Source: JAUXFS01 sp050329575 (lineage in GTDB: Bacteria > Pseudomonadota > Alphaproteobacteria > Rhodospirillales > Defluviicoccaceae). Taken from it: a stretch of DNA of 12,672 bases. This document shows, in pieces, positions 7,117-12,672 of this stretch. The DNA is taken from the NCBI GenBank assembly GCA_050329575.1, contig JBHJOP010000031.1, positions 1 through 12,672 of the forward strand, written 5' to 3'. The first letter of the stretch is position 1. The number at the start of each line of letters is the position of its first letter. A program made the translations under genes and the position numbers. The notes beneath the pieces were generated by a model. That model saw only the letters and a program-made list of their open reading frames with translations, was not told where the DNA came from and made no database searches.

Positions 7117-7753
7117 TCGCCGCCACGAAATCGCTGAGGCCGAGTTGCCGATCGCGCCGCAAGCGCTCGGCGGCGAGGATGGCCCGCACCCCGGCGACCG
7201 CCTCCTCGACCACCCGGTTGACGACGATGTAGTCATACTCCGGCCAGTGGCTCATCTCGTCGGCGGCCTTGGCCATCCGCTGGCGGACCACCGCATCCGA
7301 GTCCTGGGCCCGGCCGGTGAGCCGACGTTCCAGCTCCCGGTGCGACGGCGGCAGGACGAACACGCTGACGAGATCGCCGCGGGCGTTCTGCCTCAGCTGC
7401 TGGGTTCCCTGCCAGTCGACGTCGAACAGGATGTCGCGGCCCGCGGCGAGGGCGGCCTCCACCGGCGCCCGCGGCGTCCCGTAGCGATTGCCGAACACGG
7501 TCGCGTGTTCGAGCAGCGCCCCGTCGGCGACCAGCCGGTCGAACGCCGGGTCGTCGACGAACAGGTAGTCCCGGCCCCCCACCTCCCCCGGCCGCGGCGG
7601 GCGCGTCGTCACCGATACGGACAGCCTGAGTGCCGCGTCGCCGGCCAGCAGCTGGCGGGCGATGGTGGACTTGCCGGCCCCCGACGGCGACGAGATCACC
7701 AGCATCAGACCGCGGCGGGCGATCGGCGGCGACGGCGCGTTCGGGTCATTCAA
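7100..7753 (-). CDS. gmk: Guanylate kinase
   Basis: Gmk phosphorylates GMP to GDP with ATP, an essential step in GTP and (p)ppGpp supply. The 217 residues show the P-loop SPSGAGKST (22-30), the GMP-binding SVTTRPPRPGEVGGRDY (47-63), VFGNRYGTP (86-94), the FDVDWQGTQQLR segment (110-121), and the lid region with RLTGRAQDSD. The frame opens with TTG at 7753, inside the end of yicC (stop 7748-7746), an 8-bp overlap; the ATG formed by GAATGA there is in a different frame. The next in-frame ATG is at residue 17, directly before the first strand of the fold, so it would leave almost no N-terminal extension. TTG is therefore the likeliest start, probably reached by translational coupling to yicC. gmk next to yicC is common in Alphaproteobacteria. 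Confidence 0.93.
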   Translation of the reverse strand: MNDPNAPSPPIARRGLMLVISSPSGAGKSTIARQLLAGDAALRLSVSVTTRPPRPGEVGGRDYLFVDDPAFDRLVADGALLEHATVFGNRYGTPRAPVEAALAAGRDILFDVDWQGTQQLRQNARGDLVSVFVLPPSHRELERRLTGRAQDSDAVVRQRMAKAADEMSHWPEYDYIVVNRVVEEAVAGVRAILAAERLRRDRQLGLSDFVAAISTVP

Positions 7754-8636
7754 CGTTCTGCACCTGCTCGCGCAGCTGCTCGATGGTCGCCTTGAGATCG
7801 ATGCCGACGCGGGTGAGTGCCACGTCTGCCGACTTGGAACAGAGGGTGTTGGCCTCGCGGTGCAACTCCTGGCACAGGAACTCCAGCTTGCGGCCGACCG
7901 GACCGCCGCCGGCGAGCAGGGCGTGCGCGGCCTCGAGGTGGGCCTTCAGGCGGTCGAGCTCCTCGCGGGCATCGGCCTTGGTAGCCAGCAACGCCACCTC
8001 CTGGGCGAGCCGCTCCTCGGGCAGCGCCGGCACCGCGATCAGCAGCGCCGCCACCTGCTCTTCGAGACGGGCCCTGATCGCCGCCGGCTGTCCCGCCGCC
8101 AGTGCCCCCGCCTCGCCGTGCAGGACGCCGATCCGCCCGAGGTGATCGGCGAGGACGCCGGCCATCCGCGCCCCCTCCTCACGACGCATCGCCGCCAGCG
8201 AGGCCAGCGCGCCATCGAGGCCCGCAAGCACGGCCTCGTCGACGGCCGCCCGGATCTCGTCGGAGGCCTGTTCGTCGACGACCTCGATGACGCCACGCAC
8301 ATTCAACAGACCTTCCGGTCGGGGCGGCGCGCAGTGGGGCAGCCGCCGATGGATCTCCGGCAGCAGCGCGATGATCTGATCGAGCGCCCGCAGGTTGACC
8401 TGAACGCCGCCCGGCCGCTCGATCCAGACGACGGTGAGGTTGGCGCCGACGTTGCCGCGCTTCAGGGTCGCGGTGATGCGCTCGCGGACGCGCGGTTCCA
8501 ACGCCTCGAAGCCGGACGGCAACCGGCAGCGGACGTCGAGGCCCTTGCCGTTGACGCTGCGCACCTCCCAGGCCCACGAGCACGCGGTCGTTTCGCCCGC
8601 CGCCCGCGCGAAGCCGGTCATTGACGATATCGCCAC
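7746..8636 (-). CDS. yicC: YicC-family endoribonuclease
   Basis: The 296 residues match YicC proteins (E. coli 287). The N-terminal YicC domain opens with ISSMTGFARA (3-12) and continues with EVRSVNGKGLDVRCRLPSGFEALEPRVRE. The C-terminal DUF1732 segment shows GRKLEFLCQELHREANTLCSKSAD, the strongest family signature, and ends VGIDLKATIEQLREQVQNVE. E. coli YicC has been reported to be an endoribonuclease acting on small RNA such as RyhB; the substrate here is unknown. I choose the GTG at 8636 because relatives begin M-A-I-S-x-MTGF and a G-run precedes it; the ATG at 8621 would remove the first five residues. A longer open frame upstream, to 9011, is read through dodecin on the opposite strand and has no family similarity. 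Confidence 0.9.
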   Translation of the reverse strand: MAISSMTGFARAAGETTACSWAWEVRSVNGKGLDVRCRLPSGFEALEPRVRERITATLKRGNVGANLTVVWIERPGGVQVNLRALDQIIALLPEIHRRLPHCAPPRPEGLLNVRGVIEVVDEQASDEIRAAVDEAVLAGLDGALASLAAMRREEGARMAGVLADHLGRIGVLHGEAGALAAGQPAAIRARLEEQVAALLIAVPALPEERLAQEVALLATKADAREELDRLKAHLEAAHALLAGGGPVGRKLEFLCQELHREANTLCSKSADVALTRVGIDLKATIEQLREQVQNVE

Positions 8637-8661
8637 GAAACCCCCCGCCGCAGACGCCGGT

Positions 8662-8690
8662 ACCGTAGCGACACCGGGGCGCCGCGGCAA
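8662..8690 (-). promoter_or_regulatory. Predicted promoter of yicC-gmk
   Basis: On the minus strand TTGCCG (8690-8685) is followed after exactly 17 bp by TACGGT (8667-8662), giving a start near 8655 and a leader of about 19 nt before the GTG at 8636. Both hexamers match sigma70 boxes at four or fewer positions, so the assignment is tentative. Confidence 0.35.
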
Positions 8691-8718
8691 CACCGGCGAC
8701 GGGCCGGCCGGGGATTTG

Positions 8719-8747
8719 TTGCGAAGGTGCGGCGAAGCTTCTATGTG
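8719..8747 (+). promoter_or_regulatory. Predicted promoter of dodecin-gloC
   Basis: TTGCGA (8719-8724) and TATGTG (8742-8747) are 17 bp apart, which would start transcription near 8754, about 33 nt before the dodecin ATG. The -35 is good and the -10 weak. It is divergent from the proposed yicC promoter; the two fit within the 150-bp intergenic region without overlapping. Confidence 0.35.
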
Positions 8748-8786
8748 ACGGGGGCGATCGCGCCAACCACTGCCAGGGAGCACCCC

Positions 8787-8996
8787 ATGCCCAATCGCGT
8801 CTACAAGAAGGTCGAACTGGTCGGCACGTCCCAGGAAGGGATCGAGGATGCGATCCGCAACGCGGTCTCGACCGCCGCCCAGACGCTGGAGCACCTCGAC
8901 TGGTTCGAGGTCGTCGAGATCCGCGGCCACATCCAGGACGGCGCGGTCGCCCACTACCAAGTGGTGCTCAAGGTCGGCTTCCGGATCGAGAAGTGA
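8787..8996 (+). CDS. Dodecin (flavin-binding dodecamer)
   Basis: This 69-residue protein is a typical dodecin, a small cytoplasmic beta-alpha-beta-beta protein that assembles into hollow dodecamers and stores or buffers flavins (riboflavin/FMN). The sequence shows the opening strand VYKKVELVGTS (5-15), the helix EGIEDAIRNAVSTAAQTLEHL (17-37), then DWFEVVEIRGHI (38-49), whose W39 matches the tryptophan that stacks on flavin in known dodecins, and the last strand VAHYQVVLKVGFRIE. The ATG at 8787 follows GGGAG at 8776-8780. An upstream in-frame GTG at 8727 would add 20 residues unlike the family. Its stop overlaps a possible GTG start of the downstream hydrolase gene, suggesting co-expression. 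Confidence 0.93.
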   Translation: MPNRVYKKVELVGTSQEGIEDAIRNAVSTAAQTLEHLDWFEVVEIRGHIQDGAVAHYQVVLKVGFRIEK

Positions 8997-9025
8997 CACC
9001 CGCCGAGCCAAAGGCTGACGCCGCG

Positions 9026-9658
9026 ATGAGACACGTCGTCGTCCCCGTCACGCCGTTCGTGCAGAACTGCACCGTGCTCTGGTGCGAAAAGACGATGCAG
9101 GGGGCGGTCGTCGATCCCGGCGGCGACGTCGACGACATCCTGCGGGCGGCCGCCGACCACGGTGTGCGGCTGGAGAAGATCCTGCTCACCCACGGCCATC
9201 TCGATCACGCCGGCGGCACCGCCGATCTTGTCGAGCGCCTGGGCCTGCCGGTCGAAGGACCCCATCGCGACGACGCCTTCTGGATCGAGGCGATGGGCCA
9301 GCAGGGCCGGATGTTCGGGGTCCGCCCGCCACGGCCGTTCGTCCCCGACCGCTGGCTGGTCGGCGGCGACACCGTCACCGTCGGGCCGCTGAGCTTCGAG
9401 GTGCGCCACTGCCCCGGCCACACGCCCGGCCATGTCGTCTTCTTCCATGCGCCGTCGCGACTGGCCCTGGTCGGCGACGTGCTGTTCGCGGGCTCGATCG
9501 GCCGCACCGACTTTCCCGGCGGCAGCTACGAGACGCTGATCCGTTCGATCAAGGAACAGCTGTGGCCGCTCGGCGACGACGTCGAATTCATCTGCGGCCA
9601 CGGCCCCAACTCCACCTTCGGCCGCGAACGCCGCACCAACCCGTTCGTCCACGACTGA
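9026..9658 (+). CDS. gloC: Metallo-beta-lactamase-fold hydrolase, GloC/YcbL type (glyoxalase II-like)
   Basis: The 210 residues closely follow the E. coli YcbL/GloC pattern: PVTPFVQNCTVLWCE (7-21), AVVDPGGD (27-34), THGHLDH (55-61, metal ligands H56, H58, D60, H61), HCPGHTPGHVVFF (128-140, H132), LVGDVLFAGSIGRTDFPGG (148-166, D151) and CGHGPNSTFGRER (190-202, H192). All expected metal ligands are present. GloC-type enzymes hydrolyse S-lactoylglutathione to lactate and glutathione, the second step of methylglyoxal detoxification; activity here is inferred from family. I chose the ATG at 9026 because relatives start about six residues before PVTPF. The in-frame GTG at 8993, overlapping the dodecin stop as GTGA, would add 11 residues and is a real alternative. 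Neither has a strong ribosome site. Confidence 0.9.
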   Translation: MRHVVVPVTPFVQNCTVLWCEKTMQGAVVDPGGDVDDILRAAADHGVRLEKILLTHGHLDHAGGTADLVERLGLPVEGPHRDDAFWIEAMGQQGRMFGVRPPRPFVPDRWLVGGDTVTVGPLSFEVRHCPGHTPGHVVFFHAPSRLALVGDVLFAGSIGRTDFPGGSYETLIRSIKEQLWPLGDDVEFICGHGPNSTFGRERRTNPFVHD

Positions 9659-9814
9659 TCCGGCGGCAGGCGATCACCGCGCAGCGGCAGTCGCGGCGCT
9701 GGCCGTGCGGTCGCGCGGAAATCCAGAGCCGAGCTGTAGCGGGCTTCTTCTTCGCGCCTTCGGTGCTTCGACGCTGCTCGACGGACTCGGGGCGGTCCCT
9801 CTTCCGTTCGAACT

Positions 9815-9850
9815 CGACGTGGAATTTCAATCAACGATGAATTGACGTCG
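9815..9850. repeat. Imperfect 36-bp dyad upstream of mucR
   Basis: CGACGT (9815-9820) pairs with ACGTCG (9845-9850). Inside it AATT (9823-9826) faces AATT (9840-9843) and CA (9828-9829) faces TG (9838-9839), around an 8-nt loop and small internal mismatches. No T-run follows. It may be an operator for the downstream regulator or a 3' hairpin after gloC. Nothing gene-like lies in the surrounding 9659-9923 stretch. Confidence 0.4.
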
Positions 9851-9865
9851 GCCCACCAGAAACTG

Positions 9866-9911
9866 TTTGAAAAGCCATGTAATAGACGCTATCGTGGGTG
9901 AAATTTTCAAA
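9866..9911. promoter_or_regulatory. Inverted repeat spanning the mucR promoter, putative autoregulatory site
   Basis: TTTGAAAA (9866-9873), overlapping the -35, and its exact reverse complement TTTTCAAA (9904-9911), at the start of the transcript, are 30 bp apart. The right arm also lies within the odd-length palindrome TGAAATTTTCA (9899-9909). MucR/Ros regulators bind AT-rich DNA with T-A steps, often in their own promoters, so autoregulation is plausible but untested here. Confidence 0.4.
9867..9895 (+). promoter_or_regulatory. Predicted sigma70-type promoter of the mucR-like gene
   Basis: TTGAAA (9867-9872) is followed after 17 bp by TATCGT (9890-9895), placing the start near 9902 with a leader of about 22 nt. 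AAGG (9913-9916) is a suitable Shine-Dalgarno before the ATG at 9924. This is the best promoter match in the window and sits in its most AT-rich stretch. Confidence 0.55.
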
Positions 9912-9923
9912 AAAGGTTGGATT

Positions 9924-10337
9924 ATGACTGTAGAAAATCAAGACCTCCTCGACCTGACGACCGAAATCGTCGCGGCGTTCGTGGCCAAGAACAATATCAC
10001 GGTCGATCAGTTGTCGGGCCTGATCCGCGGCGTTCACCGCTCGCTGGCGCGTGTCGGGTCGGTGGATTCGGAGCCGTTGCCGGAGCGGCCGAAACCAGCC
10101 GTTCCGATCAGGAAATCCCTGCAATCGGACCACATCGTCTGTCTCGAGGATGGTCGCAAGTTCAAGATGCTGAAACGGCATCTCAAGACCGTCTACGACC
10201 TGACGCCGGACGAGTATCGACAGAAGTGGGGACTGCCCGCCGACTATCCGATGGTCGCGCCCGAGTACGCGCAACGGCGGTCGAAGCTGGCGAAAAAGAT
10301 CGGGCTCGGACGGCAGGGAAAGGCGCGACGGAAGTAG
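9924..10337 (+). CDS. MucR/Ros-family transcriptional regulator with degenerate zinc finger
   Basis: This 137-residue protein (MucR and Ros are about 140) belongs to the alphaproteobacterial MucR/Ros family, H-NS-like regulators of surface polysaccharide, motility and cell-cycle genes. The N-terminal oligomerisation region LLDLTTEIVAAFVAKNNI (8-25) is followed by a linker and the DNA-binding domain, with KFKMLKRHLKT (79-89) and the hallmark LTPDEYRQKWGLPADYPMVAPEYA (93-116). The finger reads C73-x2-D76-x9-H86-x4-Y91, so the second Cys and the last His of the Ros ligand set are replaced by Asp and Tyr, with Val at the adjacent possible His position. Zinc-free but folded members of this family are known. 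The ATG at 9924 follows AAGG and matches family starts; the upstream in-frame TTG at 9867 lies within the promoter. It is convergent with the sulfotransferase gene, with 10 bp between stops. Confidence 0.92.
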   Translation: MTVENQDLLDLTTEIVAAFVAKNNITVDQLSGLIRGVHRSLARVGSVDSEPLPERPKPAVPIRKSLQSDHIVCLEDGRKFKMLKRHLKTVYDLTPDEYRQKWGLPADYPMVAPEYAQRRSKLAKKIGLGRQGKARRK

Positions 10338-10347
10338 CCGCGGCGGG

Positions 10348-11337
10348 TCAGGCGGCGGCGAGCGGCGTGCCGGTGGTGCCGCGGTCGAGATCCTGTCGGG
10401 TCAGGCAGGCGGCCTTGACCGCCGGCCACAGGTCTTCGGCGATGTCGTCGATGGCGGCGATCTCCTCATCGGTCAGCAGCTCCCGGCCGTAGACGTTGAT
10501 CTTGCTCAGGTCGCGCTTGCTGACGTGGGCGCGCTGCGGCAACGCAGCCGCGCCGTCGCCGTCCGACCTGCGACCGTAGCGCCGCGCCAGCCGGCCTTCG
10601 ACCGCCGCCGTCCACTCGAGACCGTAGAGCCGGTACAGGCCGCGGTAGGTGTCGAGCGGGCGGTCGATGATGTCCTGGACGTCGACGAGGCGGATCAACG
10701 GCGAGGACCGCGACCAGGACACCAGGTGGGTATAGACGAGCCGCCACAGCAAGGCACCGTTGATCGCCGGCCGATCGAGCCGGTCGCGATAGCGCGCGAC
10801 CATCGGATCGGCGGCCACCCCCAGGGACGCCAGCCGCCGGTCGAGATCCTCCAGCGGATATGCCCATCCCATGCGCTTGACGCTGGCCGCCACCGCCATC
10901 GGCGTGCGGGTGGTCGCCAGCACCGGAATGCCGTGGCGCTCGGCGACCGCCCGGGCGGCGAACACCGCGATCGGATCTTTCCAGATCAGCGTCCGCAGCC
11001 GCCAGTCGAGTCGGCAGGCGAGGTAGGTGAGGCGGTTGCGGCCGCCGATCACGGTCTTGACCAGCCGGCGCAATCCCCGGTCGCGCTTGAACAGGCCGGG
11101 CTTGAGGGTGAGTCGCAGGCCGCGGATGTCGTCGACGCAGGCGTCGAAGCGGCTCATCGGAAAGCCGTCGGTCCCCGGCACCTCGAAGAACCGGGAGATC
11201 ACCGTCATGCCGGCGTTGTAGTTGAACGGCTCGTAGAGGTAGCGGGCCCCGGGCGCCAGCGCCATGTTGGCGCCGACCGCCGTGGTCCCCGAGCGGATGC
11301 AGCCGGTGACCATGACGATGCGCGGCATCCGGGCCAT
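10348..11337 (-). CDS. Sulfotransferase-family protein (P-loop)
   Basis: The 329 residues resemble PAPS-dependent sulfotransferases. Near the N-terminus IVMVTGCIRSGTTAVGANMA (7-26) matches the 5'-phosphosulfate-binding loop (x-RSGTT). YEPFN (35-39) follows, then WKDP (119-122), a segment typical of the fold, and VLATTRTPMAVAASVKRMGW (139-158), equivalent to the 3'-phosphate-binding R-x-P...S region. The family transfers sulfate from PAPS to sugars, lipids or proteins; the acceptor is not evident. There is no signal peptide, so it should be cytoplasmic. The ATG at 11337 follows a G-run at 11348-11343; a GTG directly before it (11340) is an alternative. It lies 58 nt downstream of a family 9 glycosyltransferase gene on the same strand, suggesting a shared transcript and a glycan acceptor. 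An inactive or other nucleotide-binding role cannot be excluded. Confidence 0.75.
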   Translation of the reverse strand: MARMPRIVMVTGCIRSGTTAVGANMALAPGARYLYEPFNYNAGMTVISRFFEVPGTDGFPMSRFDACVDDIRGLRLTLKPGLFKRDRGLRRLVKTVIGGRNRLTYLACRLDWRLRTLIWKDPIAVFAARAVAERHGIPVLATTRTPMAVAASVKRMGWAYPLEDLDRRLASLGVAADPMVARYRDRLDRPAINGALLWRLVYTHLVSWSRSSPLIRLVDVQDIIDRPLDTYRGLYRLYGLEWTAAVEGRLARRYGRRSDGDGAAALPQRAHVSKRDLSKINVYGRELLTDEEIAAIDDIAEDLWPAVKAACLTRQDLDRGTTGTPLAAA

Positions 11338-11395
11338 CACCGCCCCCCGGCGGCGGCCGCGCCGCCCACCACCCGATCAAGGGGCCGCGCCACCG

Positions 11396-12583
11396 TCAGC
11401 CGCGTCCGGCGCCCCGCGGCAACGGCAGCCGCGACTGCCTGCGCGTATCGGGCGCGACGTCGTCGCGCGCCAGAAGCTCGACCAGCGCCGCATGCACGGC
11501 GGCAGCCGAGATGCTCTCCATACACGGCGGTGGATCGTCCGGCACTTCGAAGCCGAGGTTGAGATAGCCGCTGCCCGGAACGGTCGCGTTCACCGCGATC
11601 GTCGCCGGACCGGTCCCCCCCCAGCGCTTCGGCGAGCTCGGGCCGTGCAGCGCCACCACCCGCGCCCCGAGCGCCGACGCGATGTGCATGATGCCGGTAT
11701 CGACGCTGACCACCGCCCGGGCGCGCCACAGCACCGCCGCCGTCTCGGGCAGGCTCAAGGCGCCGGCATAGCTGCGCGCGCGGCACTCCTGGCGGCAGAG
11801 CAGGCTCACCAGATCCATCGACGCCTTGCGATCAGAGGCCCCCCCGGTGAGGACGATTTCGAAGCCCTGGTCGCGCAACATGCACCCGAGCTCGACCCAG
11901 CGGGCCTGCGGCCACATCCGCTGCAGCCGGGCGGCGCCGGCCGGCCAGGGGTGAAAGATGATCGACCGGTTGAGCTGCGCGTTCGAAATGGCCGCCCTGG
12001 CGCCGGCCGGCAGGCTCAGCTCCGGAAGCTGCCCGGGCGTCACGCCGACCGCCCTCAGAACGGTGCGGTAGTTCTCGAGTTCGTGAACATCGAACGAATG
12101 CGGGACGGCGAGGTCGTAGGCGTAGTGACGATACTGCCCCTCGGTCGCGAACCCGACCCGGTAGCGGGCGCGCGCCAGCAGAGAATAGAGCGCGTTGATG
12201 CGCGGCCATGGCCCGAAGTCGAGGAACAGATCGATGGCGAAGCGGCGCAGGATGCGCGCGCAGGCAATCGGTTTCTTCACCGGCAACTCGACGACCGTCA
12301 CCCCCTCGGGGATCAGCGGCGCGACCTGGACGTTGTGGTCCCCGAGAAACAGATAGAGCTCGACGCCGGGGAAGGCCCGTTTCAGGTCCTGCACCGGCCC
12401 GGTGAGCAGCACCGCGTCGCCGATACCGGCGGTCTTGAGCAGTCCCACCCGGCGGATGGTGTCAGGCCGCGACCGCTTGCGCCTCAGCATCCCGAGCAGA
12501 GCCACCAACGGGATGCCCAGATACCAGTCGAGCCGCTTGGCCAGCGGCCCCGCCCGCGTCGAGGCTAGCGAGCCGATCCCCAT
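11396..12583 (-). CDS. Glycosyltransferase family 9 (heptosyltransferase-like) protein
   Basis: This 395-residue protein fits GT9 (ADP-heptose:LPS heptosyltransferase family). The N-terminal half carries VGLLKTAGIGDAVLLTGPVQDLK (46-68), in which D56 sits at the family's catalytic-Asp position. The C-terminal half has VVSVDTGIMHIASALGARVVALHGPSSPKRWG (291-322), the GT9 nucleotide-sugar binding signature. A hydrophobic/basic stretch WYLGIPLVALLGMLRRKR (20-37) may associate with the inner membrane. Family members add heptose to the LPS core or O-antigen from the cytoplasmic face; the donor and acceptor here are not determined. The ATG at 12583 follows GGAGAA (12598-12593). The same frame stays open to the right edge with no better start visible. 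The sulfotransferase gene follows 58 nt downstream. Confidence 0.87.
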   Translation of the reverse strand: MGIGSLASTRAGPLAKRLDWYLGIPLVALLGMLRRKRSRPDTIRRVGLLKTAGIGDAVLLTGPVQDLKRAFPGVELYLFLGDHNVQVAPLIPEGVTVVELPVKKPIACARILRRFAIDLFLDFGPWPRINALYSLLARARYRVGFATEGQYRHYAYDLAVPHSFDVHELENYRTVLRAVGVTPGQLPELSLPAGARAAISNAQLNRSIIFHPWPAGAARLQRMWPQARWVELGCMLRDQGFEIVLTGGASDRKASMDLVSLLCRQECRARSYAGALSLPETAAVLWRARAVVSVDTGIMHIASALGARVVALHGPSSPKRWGGTGPATIAVNATVPGSGYLNLGFEVPDDPPPCMESISAAAVHAALVELLARDDVAPDTRRQSRLPLPRGAGRG

Positions 12584-12672
12584 GGGCCGATGTTCTCCGT
12601 GTTGCGCCGACCACTGCGCCGCAGGACCGAGCCGAACTCGCCGTATCGCGTCCGGCCTCGCCGGGGACCCCG

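Noticed and set aside
6034..7236. 400-residue minus-strand frame opposite rsmA and the exporter
   Set aside because: Very high R/Q/D/H content and no domain; overlaps three genes with clear signatures.
8637..9011. N-terminal extension of yicC up to 9011
   Set aside because: It would be read antisense through dodecin; the YicC family begins just before SMTGF, so the start is at 8636 or 8621.
9659..9814. Candidate intrinsic terminator or small RNA after gloC
   Set aside because: There are short GC stems and a TTCTTCTTC stretch near 9748-9756, but no stem long enough directly before a T-run; not supportable as a terminator or RNA gene.
9526..9834. 102-residue minus-strand frame after gloC
   Set aside because: Overlaps the end of gloC, has no motif and is rich in R/P/S; no ribosome site seen.
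12590..12672. Possible divergent plus-strand gene start (ATG at 12590, frame open to the window edge)
   Set aside because: Only about 27 codons are visible, arginine/proline-rich with no motif and no ribosome site; cannot be distinguished from GC-rich non-coding sequence.
1..12672. Defence system, prophage, transposon, CRISPR or toxin-antitoxin module
   Set aside because: No transposase, integrase, repeat array, paired toxin/antitoxin or nuclease-helicase genes are visible; every substantial reading frame is accounted for by a housekeeping, envelope or regulatory family.

Overview
This is a GC-rich, gene-dense chromosomal segment that looks alphaproteobacterial, probably Rhodospirillales-like. 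The evidence is a MucR/Ros-type regulator (a family largely confined to Alphaproteobacteria), the gene order lptD-surA-pdxA-rsmA, the gmk-yicC pair, and the outer-membrane (LPS) biogenesis content. Genus and species cannot be read from the window. I see no rRNA, tRNA, CRISPR array, phage or insertion sequence.

Layout. (1) 1-542, minus: a PadR-family regulator running off the left edge. (2) 543-794: a compact divergent control region with a perfect 10-bp inverted repeat placed between two opposed promoter-like elements, then a perfect 12-bp-stem hairpin in the presumed lptD leader. (3) 795-7116, plus: lptD, surA, pdxA, rsmA and a DMT/EamA exporter. After lptD the genes are joined by 4-bp stop/start overlaps (ATGA, ATGA, GTGA), so surA-pdxA-rsmA-DMT is very likely one translationally coupled operon. 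(4) 7100-8636, minus: yicC-gmk, convergent with and slightly overlapping the exporter; gmk appears to use a TTG start inside the end of yicC. (5) 8787-9658, plus: a dodecin followed closely by a GloC/YcbL-type glyoxalase II-like hydrolase. (6) 9659-9923: an AT-rich regulatory island with several dyads, then a MucR/Ros-family regulator (9924-10337) whose zinc finger has lost two of four ligands. (7) 10348-12583, minus: a sulfotransferase-family protein downstream of a family 9 (heptosyltransferase-like) glycosyltransferase, suggesting a surface-glycan modification pair.

Functionally, SurA chaperones outer-membrane beta-barrel proteins, of which LptD is a classic client, so the first operon couples LPS export to its assembly factor. 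The GT9/sulfotransferase pair may build or decorate the exported glycan. PdxA, RsmA, Gmk and YicC are housekeeping functions. I find no clear undescribed multi-gene system. The most interesting signals are regulatory: the PadR/lptD intergenic architecture, the mucR promoter dyads with the degenerate MucR finger, and the sulfotransferase-GT9 pair.
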